Below are positions 26,420 through 35,100 of a stretch of DNA of 64,000 bases, in pieces (position 1 is the stretch's first letter; every line of letters starts with the position of its first letter). The notes under the pieces are model-generated. The model was given only the letters and a program-made list of their open reading frames with translations. It ran no database searches and was not told the origin of the DNA. Both the position numbers and the translations under genes were made by a program. Source of the stretch: Myxococcus sp. RHSTA-1-4 (lineage in GTDB: Bacteria > Myxococcota > Myxococcia > Myxococcales > Myxococcaceae); assembly GCF_020037125.1 (NCBI RefSeq), contig NZ_JAIQDG010000034.1, positions 1-64,000 on the forward strand, written 5' to 3'.

Positions 26420-27171
26420 CTAAGCAAAGAACCCTCAACCTTATCACCTACGCGCCTGCGCTCGTGGGCAAAGACGGTCGCGCGGTCGACGTCATCCATG
26501 GAATGGAACAGACACTATCCGGCTTGCGGCTGAAGTGGCGGCTCTCAGACAGCGGGCGCCCCATCCCATTGCCACAGCGTGATGCATGGCTCCTGGAAAA
26601 CATTGAAGACGGGGAGTTCCCTATTGTGTGCAACGGGGACGTGAATTACCCCGTGACGGTTGATGGAAGGGAAAGGTCGGGACTCTTCAGCCCAGGCGGT
26701 CAGCCCCTTTTTGAAATCCATGCGAAAATGCCACTGGACGAGCCAGTGATCGCGGCAGCGGCGGCTGTGCTTGAAGCCGTGGCGGAGGGCGCACGCGCGT
26801 TCTGGGGGAGTGCAACGCCGTACGCCGCTAAGGTGGACATCGCGTATCAGACAGCACCCACGCTGCAAGGTCCGCCTTCCCCACGCCGGGGACTGCCCGC
26901 CCTGAAACTCCCCCCGCACATTCGCTCGCCCGAGATTCCCTATTACCTTGGGTGGATGAACTACTGGTCTGCCGCTGCCGCACAGGCCATCGGGTTCCCA
27001 GACCCCGCCCGCGACGCCGACCTGCTCTCACGAGCGCGGCGCACGGCATCGGGCGGGTGGGTCGTGCAGCTCACGGACACGCCGCTCGACCTGGACAACC
27101 CCGCCCACCTGGACGCGCTGAAGCGGGCCTATGAGCGCTTCCCGGAGATCGGCGGTCGCGCAGCGCCTTGA
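26416..27171 (+). CDS. Putative immunity protein of the first cassette (DUF5953-like)
   Basis: A 251-aa soluble protein; ATG 26416 overlaps the toxin gene's stop (ATGA), making it translationally coupled, and an ATG at 26407 is a less likely start. It has no signal peptide, so it acts in the cytoplasm. Visible stretches include LNLITYAPALVGKDGRAVDVIHG near the N-terminus and a C-terminal WVVQLTDTPLDLDNPAHL region. The pattern is that of the DUF5953 proteins that accompany such toxins in myxobacteria (from memory). In context it should bind and neutralise the nuclease of the upstream gene. The intact reading frame next to an interrupted toxin would make the strain immune but possibly not toxic. 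Confidence 0.65.
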   Translation: MTKQRTLNLITYAPALVGKDGRAVDVIHGMEQTLSGLRLKWRLSDSGRPIPLPQRDAWLLENIEDGEFPIVCNGDVNYPVTVDGRERSGLFSPGGQPLFEIHAKMPLDEPVIAAAAAVLEAVAEGARAFWGSATPYAAKVDIAYQTAPTLQGPPSPRRGLPALKLPPHIRSPEIPYYLGWMNYWSAAAAQAIGFPDPARDADLLSRARRTASGGWVVQLTDTPLDLDNPAHLDALKRAYERFPEIGGRAAP

Positions 27172-27208
27172 CCCCTCAGCTCGGGGCGCCCTTGCGTGCT
27201 TGCCGGCG

Positions 27209-27259
27209 GCTGAATACCCCGCTGCGGGACGGACGCGCCGTGCGAACCCCAGTCGGGTA
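27209..27259 (+). repeat. 51-bp direct repeat, copy 2 (upstream of second lipoprotein-toxin cassette)
   Basis: Same orientation as 25292-25342, with 3 mismatches in 51 bp, and 1917 bp downstream of it. It lies 38 bp after the first cassette ends and 67 bp before the second toxin gene, so each cassette has one copy in front. Confidence 0.85.
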
Positions 27260-27326
27260 TTGCCGCAACTCAACAAAGACGCGACCATCCGGAATGATGA
27301 ACAGCGTCCCGGAGAAGTCATGGCCC

Positions 27327-28181
27327 ATGGCACCAATGGCTCATGAGGTGAGCCGGGCTCCTCGTCCCGCGAGGCCGATCCACTACGTGCTCATCGCCAG
27401 TGTGCTGCTGGTTGCATGTGGTGCACCGGCCCGATATGGCAGGCCCAGCCACTACGCGCAGTCGATGGACTCGGCGACGAGCGCCTGCCTGCGCACGCCC
27501 GCCTGCTACACGGCAACGGGCGAGGAGGCCATCATTCCCTGGCTGTCACGCGCGGCGGGCGCGGTGCGAACCACCGCGGCGGTGATGCGGTTGCTGGAGG
27601 CGGCCGAACTCGCCCGCATTGAGGCCATCCTGATGGAGTGCGCGTCGGAAGCGAACGGCCAGGTCAACGAGCAGTTCTTCGGGAAGGGCGGCTGGCCGAC
27701 CCGCGCTCAATGCGAGGAGAAGATCACGAACGAATGGGAGCAGCAGGAGAAACGGTCCGAGCGACTGGGCCGATTGAAGCACGAGGTGGCGCTGAAGTGC
27801 GCCCGAGAGAAGCTGAAGGAGGTGATTCCAGGCAACTTCAGCATCGAGCCACGCTACTTCCCCGACCCCAGGAAGGGGCTGCGTCTGATAACACCCGCGC
27901 AGGTAGCAGAGTGGCTACAAGATGGGCTCTTCCACCTGCTGTTGGGGACGCTGGTGCCGGACGTCGTCATCCACGCGACGAACGAGCCGCTCAAGGTTCA
28001 GGCCGTCTATGATTTCAAGTTCCCGTGCCCGCTCAGCAACCCGCCCCAGTGGAATTCCTATGACCGCAGGCATCCCTACTACGGAAAGCACCAAGGTCAG
28101 ATGTACCACCAGTCGCTGGGAGGCACGACTCCATCCGTTGTTGTACCCCAACAAGGAATCACTCAACCGTGGACGCCTTGA
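27327..28181 (+). CDS. SitA-like lipoprotein toxin with C-terminal PD-(D/E)XK nuclease motif
   Basis: A 284-aa lipoprotein precursor. ATG 27327 lies 10 nt after GGAGAA and starts an n-region rich in Arg and Pro, a hydrophobic stretch and the lipobox LVAC. The middle part is helical, with several cysteines (SACLRTPAC, AQCEEK, LKCAREK). The C-terminal 90 residues carry PD-x15-DFK (VPDVVI to YDFKFP) and then QGQMY, which fits the PD-(D/E)XK core plus the QxxxY motif of RecB-like and VRR-NUC-like nucleases. It would reach neighbours as a lipoprotein, as SitA toxins do by outer membrane exchange in Myxococcus. That delivery route is inferred from architecture. The partner gene overlaps it by 13 bp. 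Confidence 0.72.
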   Translation: MAPMAHEVSRAPRPARPIHYVLIASVLLVACGAPARYGRPSHYAQSMDSATSACLRTPACYTATGEEAIIPWLSRAAGAVRTTAAVMRLLEAAELARIEAILMECASEANGQVNEQFFGKGGWPTRAQCEEKITNEWEQQEKRSERLGRLKHEVALKCAREKLKEVIPGNFSIEPRYFPDPRKGLRLITPAQVAEWLQDGLFHLLLGTLVPDVVIHATNEPLKVQAVYDFKFPCPLSNPPQWNSYDRRHPYYGKHQGQMYHQSLGGTTPSVVVPQQGITQPWTP

Positions 28182-29113
28182 GCCCAAAGATACGCATCTA
28201 CAAGACGTATGATGCGTACCCGCCGGAAATCCCCGAACCCGTGCGCTATCTGGTCGTGCGGGACAGTCTGAACATCACCTTCTATATGCAGCGGCCCCAT
28301 GCCGAGGTGAGGCATGGAATCGCGCACGCGCTGGACGTCTACCTCAGCGCGGTAGGCAGCCGGAAGCTGTCTCAATACGTGACCCGTTCCGGTCAGTGGA
28401 GCGACCTTGATGATGAGGGCTGGGCTGCTGTCCGAAAGGACCTACTCGACCCAGAAGGCGGCGGCAGAATCGTCCTGAGAGAATGGCCGACGGTGGTGCC
28501 GGGGCACGAGTTCACCTATTTCGGTCGGCTCTACGACTTCCCTGGGTACATGACGTTCCCCAACGAGACGTCCACGGTCTCCTTCTGGCTGCCGACCGAG
28601 TACCTGGAGGAGCGCGGCGCCGGCTGGGTGCGCGAGCTGGCACTGGAACTGGGAGCCCGGCTCCCCTTCAACTCCGGCCATGCCGGCCTGTTCATGCAGT
28701 CGCTTTTCGACTCAAGGACGTATGCGGCGGAGGTTCGCGAGGCCTGCTTCACCTATCCGGGCATGGACATCGCGATTGCGGATCATCTGGCCAATCACAT
28801 TGGAGCCCGCGTGAAGGGAGCGCACTGGCTGACCTTCCTCGGCCAGCCGGTGCTGGGGGAGCTGGGCGGTGCCGAGGGCCTTCGCTCGCGCCTGCACTCG
28901 CCCGACACCACCGTGCAAGACATGGGCGGAGACCGCGTCGTCGTGACGCTGGGCAAGCAGCCGGAGGCCGGTGACAGAGAGCCCGAGCGCACCCTCGCCT
29001 CCTACCGAGAGCTGGCCCTCGTGCTGGAGCCCTGGCTCTACCGCGAGCGCTCCCCGTGGCCCGGCTTCACCGAGGACGACATGCGCCGCTGGGAGCGCCG
29101 GCTCCTCGACTAG
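28169..29113 (+). CDS. Immunity protein, DUF3396 (type VI immunity) family
   Basis: A 314-aa soluble protein. GTG 28169 overlaps the toxin gene by 13 bp; a TTG at 28178 overlapping the stop as TTGA is an alternative. Recognisable parts are LNITFYMQRPHAEVRHGI, LDVYLSAVGSRKLSQYV, the beta part HEFTYFGRLYDFPG and SFWLPTEYLEERG followed by PFNSGHAGL. This is the pattern of the DUF3396 proteins that serve as immunity to VRR-NUC/PD-(D/E)XK effectors in other bacteria. It fits the nuclease motif of the gene upstream. It has no signal peptide, so it acts in the cytoplasm. Confidence 0.75.
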   Translation: MDALSPKIRIYKTYDAYPPEIPEPVRYLVVRDSLNITFYMQRPHAEVRHGIAHALDVYLSAVGSRKLSQYVTRSGQWSDLDDEGWAAVRKDLLDPEGGGRIVLREWPTVVPGHEFTYFGRLYDFPGYMTFPNETSTVSFWLPTEYLEERGAGWVRELALELGARLPFNSGHAGLFMQSLFDSRTYAAEVREACFTYPGMDIAIADHLANHIGARVKGAHWLTFLGQPVLGELGGAEGLRSRLHSPDTTVQDMGGDRVVVTLGKQPEAGDREPERTLASYRELALVLEPWLYRERSPWPGFTEDDMRRWERRLLD

Positions 29114-29199
29114 CAGCCGCTCCGCTCCCTGCCCCGCCCGCCCACCGGGCGCACTCGCCGGAAGCGCACCGCCGGAAGCCGGTTACACTCCCCGCCCCC

Positions 29200-31311
29200 A
29201 TGCGGTACGCGCTCCTGCCCATCCTCCTCCTGTGCGCCGCGCTCACCAGCGTGGGACTGGGAGTCCTGACGCTGCTGGAGCGCAACCGCGCGGCGCTCGC
29301 GCAGCAGTTCGCCACGGACCGCCAGGCCCAGCTCGACGAGGCCACGCGTGGAGTCGCGGAGACGCTCGAGGACGTGGGCGAGGACCTGCGCTTCGCGGGC
29401 GAGCTCATGTCCCAGCCCGGCAGCGACGCGGAGCACCGGCGCGAGCTGCGCGCCCTGCTGGAGGCCGTGGGCCAGTACAAGGTCATCGCCACCTACAACG
29501 CGCAGGGCGCCGAGCGGCTGCGGCTGCTGGACCGGCGCACCGGCAAGCAACTGGCACGCGGCACCATCCTTCCCCAGATGGCGGAGGCGGCCCGGCGCGC
29601 GCTGCAGCGGCCTCCCGGAGACATCACCACGTCCCCTCCGCTGGGAGAGCCGCAGAGCTGGCTGCGCGTCATGGCCACCGCGCTGCCCGCCGTCAACGGG
29701 CGCCCCGCGGGGGCCGTGGCGGTGCTGGTGGACACCGAGTCCTTCTTCACGCCGCTGCGCATCGTCACCTCGGACCCGGAAGCCCGCCTGCTGCTGGTGG
29801 GCGCCCATGGCCAGCCCACCTCCGCCAGCGATGCCACGCTCGCGGACTGGTACAGGCGGCTGGACACCGAGGGCGCGCTCGTCCCCGGCTTCGCGTCCGT
29901 GGCGGCCCGGCTCCGGGAAGGCGAGCGCGGCAGGCTCCCCCTGCGCGAGGACGAGGCCGAGCGGCTCGGCCTGGGACGCGCCGAGGCCGTCGCCATCTTC
30001 ACCCCCATCCGCATCCGCGGCGGCAGCCACTGGTCCGTGGCCACCCTGGTCTCCACCGCCGCGCTCCGCTCGCACGAGCAGGGCCTCATCTGGCAACTGG
30101 CCGGGGCCGCGCTGCTGGTGTCCCTCTTCCTGGTGGCGTTCGCCGTGTACGTGGCCCTGGCCCAGCGCCGCGCGGCGGCCCTGCGGGAGAGCCGCCGCCA
30201 TGCCGAGCAGCTCGCGCACCTGCACGACAAGACGCAGAAGATTCTCGACCACATCCCCGCCGGCGTGCTCGCCCTCACCGAGACGGGCCGCATCAGCGCC
30301 GTCAACCAGGTGCTGCGCGCCCGCATGCCCGACAGCGCCGTGGGAGCCCCCCTGGCCGCGGCCTTCCCCCAGGCCCCAGAGCCGGTGGTGTCCCGCCTGC
30401 GCGCCCTGGTGGAGGCCGCCAACGGCGAGGCGCGCCCCCAGAGCCTGCTGGGCGAGCCGCTCGCGCTCTTCGGAGACGAGGGCCGCTTCAACCTGCACGC
30501 GGTGCCGCTGGAGGCAAGAGACCCGGACGTGCGCACGCTGCTGGTGGTGGAGGACCTCACCAACGTGCGCGCGCTGGAGACCCAGCTCCTGCGCGCGGAG
30601 AAGCTGGCCACCGTGGGCGTGCTCGCCGCGGGCATCGCCCATGAGATTGGCACCCCGCTGGGCGTGGTGCGCGGGCGGGCGGAGTACGTGCTCGGCAAGC
30701 TGGGGCCGGCCCACCCCCAGGGGCCCGGAGTGGCCGTCATCATCGAGCAGATAGACCGGGTGAGCCGCACGCTGCGGCAGCTCCTGGACTTCTCCCGCCT
30801 GCAGGCCACCGCGGTGCGCCCCGTGGCGCTGGCCCCCATCGCCCGCGACGTGTACGAGCTCTTGCGCGTGGAGGCCGAGCGCCGCCGGGTGAGCCTGGAG
30901 CTGGACGTGCCCGACGCGCTGCCGCCCCTGGCCGCGGACCCGGACCAGCTCCAGCAGGTCCTGGTGAACCTGGCGCTCAACGCCTGTGACGCGTGCGGCC
31001 CGGGAGGGCAGGTGCGGCTGTCGGCCTCGCCGCCGGATGGCGCGTCCGCCGGAAGCTGGGGGCTGGTGGCGCTCACCGTGCGCGACAACGGCTGCGGCAT
31101 CCCCCGGGAGAGCCTCAACCAGGTCTTCGACCCGTTCTTCACCACCAAGAAGCGCGGGCAGGGCACGGGGCTGGGCCTGACGATGGTGGCCCACGTCGTG
31201 CGCAACCACGGCGGGCGGCTGGAGCTGGAGAGCGAGCCGGGCCAGGGCACCTGCGTCACCGTGCTATGGCCCGCGGCGGTGCCCGCCACCGAGGAGCGAC
31301 ATGCGAGCTGA
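29200..31311 (+). CDS. NtrB-like membrane sensor histidine kinase
   Basis: A 703-aa protein starting at ATG 29200. A first transmembrane segment (residues 4-24), a periplasmic double-PAS/Cache-like sensor (~25-300) and a second segment (LAGAALLVSLFLVAFAVYVALA, ~305-326) are followed by a PAS-like domain starting at ILDHIPAGVLAL. The kinase core has the H box GIAHEIGTPLG, N box VLVNLALNACDA, G1 DNGCGIP, F box FDPFFTTK and G2 GQGTGLGLTMV, of the HPK4/NtrB class. It should phosphorylate the response regulator encoded next, whose start overlaps this gene by 11 bp. The signal is unknown. Confidence 0.92.
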   Translation: MRYALLPILLLCAALTSVGLGVLTLLERNRAALAQQFATDRQAQLDEATRGVAETLEDVGEDLRFAGELMSQPGSDAEHRRELRALLEAVGQYKVIATYNAQGAERLRLLDRRTGKQLARGTILPQMAEAARRALQRPPGDITTSPPLGEPQSWLRVMATALPAVNGRPAGAVAVLVDTESFFTPLRIVTSDPEARLLLVGAHGQPTSASDATLADWYRRLDTEGALVPGFASVAARLREGERGRLPLREDEAERLGLGRAEAVAIFTPIRIRGGSHWSVATLVSTAALRSHEQGLIWQLAGAALLVSLFLVAFAVYVALAQRRAAALRESRRHAEQLAHLHDKTQKILDHIPAGVLALTETGRISAVNQVLRARMPDSAVGAPLAAAFPQAPEPVVSRLRALVEAANGEARPQSLLGEPLALFGDEGRFNLHAVPLEARDPDVRTLLVVEDLTNVRALETQLLRAEKLATVGVLAAGIAHEIGTPLGVVRGRAEYVLGKLGPAHPQGPGVAVIIEQIDRVSRTLRQLLDFSRLQATAVRPVALAPIARDVYELLRVEAERRRVSLELDVPDALPPLAADPDQLQQVLVNLALNACDACGPGGQVRLSASPPDGASAGSWGLVALTVRDNGCGIPRESLNQVFDPFFTTKKRGQGTGLGLTMVAHVVRNHGGRLELESEPGQGTCVTVLWPAAVPATEERHAS

Positions 31312-32659
31312 GGGACGCATCCTGGTCGTCGACGACCACGTGGAGATGGGGCGCATGCTGAGCGACCCGCTCACGGACGAGGGCTACACGGTGGACCTGG
31401 CCACCGGGGGCGAGGAGGCCATCCGCCTGGCGCGCACCCGTCTCTACGACGCGGTGCTGACCGACCTGCGCATGGAGAAGGTGGACGGCCTGGACGTGCT
31501 GGAGGCGGTGCGCGCCATGGACCCGGACGTGCCGGTGCTCCTGATGACCGCCTTCGGCGGCGTGGAGAGCGCCGTGGAGGCGATGAAGCGCGGCGCATAC
31601 CACTACTTCACCAAGCCCTTCCGGCTGGACGAGGTGCTCGTCTTCCTGAAGCGGGCGCTGGCGGAGCGCCGGCTGCGTGCGGAGAACCGGGCGCTGCGCC
31701 AGCAGGCGGCGGAGCGGAGCAGCCTGGGCGCGCTGGTGGGCCGCAGCGCGCCCATGCGCGCCCTGTACGAGCTCATCGAGCGCGTGGCCCACTCCGGCGC
31801 GGCGGTGCTGCTGCGGGGCGAGAGCGGCAGCGGCAAGGAGCTGGTGGCGCGCGCGCTCCACTTCGAGGGGCCACGCGCCGAGGGGCCCTTCGTGGCCGTC
31901 AACTGCACCGCCCTGCCGCACCACCTGCTGGAGAGCGAGCTGTTCGGTCACGTGAAGGGCGCCTTCACCGGGGCCACCTCGGCGCGGCGCGGCCTCTTCG
32001 TGGAGGCGGACCGGGGCACGCTCTTCCTCGACGAGATTGGCGACATGCCCCTGGAGCTGCAGGCCCGCCTGCTGCGCGTGCTGGAGGACGGCGAGGTGCG
32101 CGCGGTGGGAGCGGACGCCAGCCGCACCGTGGACGTGCGCATCATCGCCGCCACGCACCAGGACCTGGAGGCGCGCGTGCGCGAGGGCCGCTTCCGCGCG
32201 GACCTCTTCTACCGCCTCAACGTCGTCACCCTCCGCATGCCCCCGCTGCGCGAGCGCCGCGAGGACATCCCCCTGCTGGTGGAGCACTTCATCTCCCGCT
32301 CCCGCGCGCGCAACCCGCGCTCGCGCCTGCAAGGCCTGACGCCCGAGGCCGTGGCCGCCCTCGCCGCCCTCCCCTGGCCCGGCAACGTGCGCGAGCTGGA
32401 GAACCTGGTGGAGCGGCTGGTGGTGCTCGCCCCGGGAGAGAGCGCGAGCCTGGACGACCTGCGCCCACACCTGCCCCCCGAAGCGGCGGAGTCCCAGCCG
32501 CTGGCGCGTGCCCAGCAAGAGCTGTGGCCCCTGCGCCGGCTGGAGGCGGAGTACATCACCTGGATGGTGGCGCGCTGCGGCGGAAACAAGACGCGGGCCG
32601 CGGAGCTGTTGGGTATCGACGTCTCCACCATCCACCGCCGCGAGCGGGAGCGGGGGTAG
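31301..32659 (+). CDS. NtrC-family sigma-54-dependent response regulator
   Basis: A 452-aa protein with receiver, AAA+ and HTH domains. The receiver has D11-D12, phosphoacceptor D55 and K105. The AAA+ domain shows Walker A GESGSGKE, the sigma-54 contact loop GAFTGAT, Walker [11 protein letters not shown] and the sensor region [22 protein letters not shown]. The C-terminal helix-turn-helix is [19 protein letters not shown]. It activates sigma-54 RNA polymerase when phosphorylated by the overlapping upstream kinase. A candidate sigma-54 promoter lies ~90 bp after its end and could be a target. Confidence 0.94.
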   Translation: MRAEGRILVVDDHVEMGRMLSDPLTDEGYTVDLATGGEEAIRLARTRLYDAVLTDLRMEKVDGLDVLEAVRAMDPDVPVLLMTAFGGVESAVEAMKRGAYHYFTKPFRLDEVLVFLKRALAERRLRAENRALRQQAAERSSLGALVGRSAPMRALYELIERVAHSGAAVLLRGESGSGKELVARALHFEGPRAEGPFVAVNCTALPHHLLESELFGHVKGAFTGATSARRGLFVEADRGTLFLDEIGDMPLELQARLLRVLEDGEVRAVGADASRTVDVRIIAATHQDLEARVREGRFRADLFYRLNVVTLRMPPLRERREDIPLLVEHFISRSRARNPRSRLQGLTPEAVAALAALPWPGNVRELENLVERLVVLAPGESASLDDLRPHLPPEAAESQPLARAQQELWPLRRLEAEYITWMVARCGGNKTRAAELLGIDVSTIHRRERERG

Positions 32660-32749
32660 CGCAAGGGAGCGTGGCAATCCGCCACGCCCCCCTGGCGCGA
32701 TGCCACGGTTCGCGGCCGCCCGGCCACGGCTTCCCAGGGCACCAGGCCG

Positions 32750-32764
32750 GGCATGGGCCTTGCT
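32750..32764 (+). promoter_or_regulatory. Candidate sigma-54 (-24/-12) promoter
   Basis: GGCATGGGCCTTGCT has GG and GC dinucleotides 12 bp apart, as in TGGCAC-N5-TTGC, with the first T replaced by G. The start of transcription would fall at about 32775, only ~3 nt before the GTG of the next gene, so that transcript would be nearly leaderless. A 7-bp hairpin (32669-32675 with 32681-32687) precedes it. Confidence 0.35.
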
Positions 32765-32777
32765 TTGAGCTCCCACC

Positions 32778-33191
32778 GTGGAGTCCCCGCACACAGCCCA
32801 TGCCTGCCTCCTGGGAGGTGACGCCTCGCTCGGCTCGCTCCTGGCGGACGTCCTGGGCGAGCTGGGCATCACACTGGACGTGGAGGCCCCCGGGTCCGCC
32901 GTGCCCCCCGACGTCGTGCTGGCGCACGTGGAGCGCGGTGAGGCCATCCTGCCGCTGCTCCAGCGGGCGCGGGAGCTGACGGCCGAGGGGCCCGTCATCG
33001 TGCTGGTGCCGTTCGCCGACGAGCGGCTGGTGCGGCTCGCGCTCCGGCTGGGCGCCCGCGACTGCTTCGCCCTGGGACGCCCGCTGGATGAATTGCGCCG
33101 CGTACTGCTCGCACACCTGCCCCGCGCCCGGGGCGCTGACTCAACTCCTTCCGGCGGGGCCGTGCCGCCGTCTCGTGGAGACGACCCATGA
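32778..33191 (+). CDS. Pseudo-receiver-like protein
   Basis: A 137-aa protein from GTG 32778. The alternation [64 protein letters not shown] follows the beta/alpha order of a CheY-like receiver, but the usual Asp after beta-3 is replaced (VLAHVE) and the conserved Lys after beta-5 is absent (ALGRPL). It is probably not phosphorylated and may act as a fixed-state or protein-binding domain. It follows an NtrC-type gene and overlaps the start of the next gene (ATGA). No function is assigned. Confidence 0.55.
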   Translation: MESPHTAHACLLGGDASLGSLLADVLGELGITLDVEAPGSAVPPDVVLAHVERGEAILPLLQRARELTAEGPVIVLVPFADERLVRLALRLGARDCFALGRPLDELRRVLLAHLPRARGADSTPSGGAVPPSRGDDP

Positions 33192-33691
33192 TTGAGCCAC
33201 TGGCAGTAGTCCCCCGGCTTCCCGCCACGCCCGCGTTTCCCGAGCGCCCGGTGGTGGTGTCGCTTCCCGCGCCCGAGGCGCCGCTCTTCCAGGGGCACGG
33301 CGTGCTCGTCACGTCCGAGCGACTGGTGGCCCGTGGCCGGAGCCTCCTCCTGGCGGACGTCGTGCGTGTGGAGTCCGTCCGCCGCTCGCCGCGGATGGCC
33401 CCCGTGCTGGCCCTGCTCGCGGTGGCCGTGAGCGTGGGCCTGCCGGCGCTGTCCGCCTTGTCCGTGTCGCCGGCGGCGGCCCGGGGCCGCTACGAGGCCG
33501 CGCTGGTGGCGACCGTGCTGGTCATCTTCGCCTCCATCGCGCGGCTCGTGCTCGCGGAGGACGTGTACCAGGTCATGGTCCACACGGGGGCCGGAGCCTG
33601 GCCGGTGCTCTCGAGCCGGGAGCCGCGGGACAGCACGAAGCTGGCGGGTCTGCTCGACGAAGCGGCCGCACGGGCGAGGGGACGGTACTGA
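33188..33691 (+). CDS. Small inner-membrane protein, DUF6232-like
   Basis: A 167-aa protein starting at ATG 33188, which overlaps the previous stop (ATGA). Residues ~35-70 form a beta-rich domain (GHGVLVTSERLVARGRSLLLADVVRVE) that looks like a PH-type small domain, followed by two transmembrane segments (VLALLAVAVSVGLPALSAL and AALVATVLVIFASIARLVL) and a soluble end. This is the organisation of DUF6232 proteins. Its role is unknown. It shares a TGATG junction with nhaA, so the two are translated together. Confidence 0.6.
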   Translation: MIEPLAVVPRLPATPAFPERPVVVSLPAPEAPLFQGHGVLVTSERLVARGRSLLLADVVRVESVRRSPRMAPVLALLAVAVSVGLPALSALSVSPAAARGRYEAALVATVLVIFASIARLVLAEDVYQVMVHTGAGAWPVLSSREPRDSTKLAGLLDEAAARARGRY

Positions 33692-35064
33692 TGTCGACGA
33701 AGGGCAGCGTTGCGAACAGAAAGCTGGGGTCGCTCTTCGCCGGAGTGGTCCGTCCCATCCAGCGGTTCTTCGAGCTCGAGGCCGCCAGCGGAATCCTGCT
33801 GCTGGCCGCCGCCGCGGCGGCGCTCATCTGGGCCAACTCGCCCTGGAGCGCGCTCTACACCACGGTGTTCGACTACCCGCTGTCGCTGGGCGCTGGCGGC
33901 GCGGTGGGCCGCTTCACCGTGCGCGTGCTCATCAACGACGGGCTGATGACCCTCTTCTTCTTCGTCGTGGGGATGGAAATCAAGCGCGAGCTGGTGGTGG
34001 GCGAGCTGCGCACGCCGTCCCGCGCGCTGCTGCCGCTCTTCGCGGCGGTGGGAGGCATGCTGGTGCCCGCGGGCATCTACGTGCTGCTCAACCGCGGTGG
34101 CCCCGGGCAGCCGGGCTGGGCCATCCCCATGGCCACCGACATCGCCTTCTGCATCGGCATCCTCACGCTGCTCAAGAGCCGGGTGCCCCACCCGCTCATC
34201 GTGTTCCTCACCGCGCTCGCCATCTTCGACGACATGGGCGGCATCCTGGTCATCGCCCTGTTCTACGGCTCGGGGCTGCACCTGGACTGGCTGCTGGTGG
34301 CGCTGGGCGTCACCGGCGCCCTGTTCGTCTGCAACCGGCTGCGCGTGGCCAATGGCCTCATCTGGGCCGCGGGTGGCGCGGCGCTCTGGTACGCGCTCCA
34401 CCACGGCGGCATCCACGCCACCCTGGCCGGCGTGGTGCTCGGGCTGATGATTCCCTCGCGGCCGCTGCGGTCCGCGAGCGAGGTGCTGGCGGAGCTGCAC
34501 GCGCACACCACCCAGCTCATGAACAAGCCCGCCGACGAGGACCTGGAGAACGCCGAGGTGCTGGCCATCGAGGAGAAGCTGGAGGACCTGGAGCCGCCGC
34601 TCAACCGCTTCGTGCACCTGCTCCACCCGTACATGGCCTTCTTCATCATGCCGGTGTTCGCCCTGGCCAACTCCGGCGTGTCCCTGTCCGGCGTGGGGCT
34701 GTCGGACCTGGCCAACCCCATTCCGCTGGGCGCCATGCTGGGGCTGTTCCTCGGAAAGCAGCTCGGCATCTTCGCCGCCACGTTCGCGGCGGTGCGGCTG
34801 GGGATGTCACCCGTGCCGGGCAACGCCTCGTGGGTGAAGGTCTACGGCGTCTGCGTGGTGGCGGGCATCGGCTTCACGGTGGCCCTCTTCATCGCCGGGC
34901 TCGCCTTCCCAGAGCCGCGCCTGCTCGACGAGGCGAAGGTGGGCATCCTGCTGGGCTCGGCCCTGTCCGGCATCGGGGGCTACCTGCTGCTGCGGATGAC
35001 CGCACCCGTCATCGGCACCCGCGAGGCCGGCGCCCCCGCGCCGAGCGCTGCCCCCCAGGTCTGA
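33691..35064 (+). CDS. nhaA: Na+/H+ antiporter NhaA
   Basis: A 457-aa inner-membrane antiporter that exchanges sodium (or lithium) for protons. Twelve or so hydrophobic segments are visible. Signatures include ILLLAAAAAALIWANSPW near the N-terminus, LFFFVVGMEIKRELVVGEL, IPMATDIAFCIGIL and the ion-binding Asp pair in AIFDDMG. Later come GGIHATLAGVVLGLMIP and the helix 10-12 core PVFALANSGV. Length fits long NhaA variants with a cytosolic insert after helix 8. It is the last gene of the run 32778-35064 and is followed by a hairpin shared with a convergent gene. Confidence 0.95.
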   Translation: MSTKGSVANRKLGSLFAGVVRPIQRFFELEAASGILLLAAAAAALIWANSPWSALYTTVFDYPLSLGAGGAVGRFTVRVLINDGLMTLFFFVVGMEIKRELVVGELRTPSRALLPLFAAVGGMLVPAGIYVLLNRGGPGQPGWAIPMATDIAFCIGILTLLKSRVPHPLIVFLTALAIFDDMGGILVIALFYGSGLHLDWLLVALGVTGALFVCNRLRVANGLIWAAGGAALWYALHHGGIHATLAGVVLGLMIPSRPLRSASEVLAELHAHTTQLMNKPADEDLENAEVLAIEEKLEDLEPPLNRFVHLLHPYMAFFIMPVFALANSGVSLSGVGLSDLANPIPLGAMLGLFLGKQLGIFAATFAAVRLGMSPVPGNASWVKVYGVCVVAGIGFTVALFIAGLAFPEPRLLDEAKVGILLGSALSGIGGYLLLRMTAPVIGTREAGAPAPSAAPQV

Positions 35065-35078
35065 CACCCCACCTGCGG

Positions 35079-35100
35079 CGCGGGCGCCTTTCCGCCCGCG
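35079..35100. terminator. Hairpin between convergent nhaA and hybrid kinase genes
   Basis: CGCGGGCG at 35079-35086 pairs with CGCCCGCG at 35093-35100 around a 6-nt loop. There is no T-run on either strand. It fills the 36-bp gap between two convergent stops. Confidence 0.4.

Noticed and set aside
27168-27326. N-terminal extension of the second toxin through the 51-bp repeat
   Set aside because: The frame is open through the repeat, but lipoprotein signal features begin only after ATG 27327, and the first copy of the repeat lies outside any such frame start.
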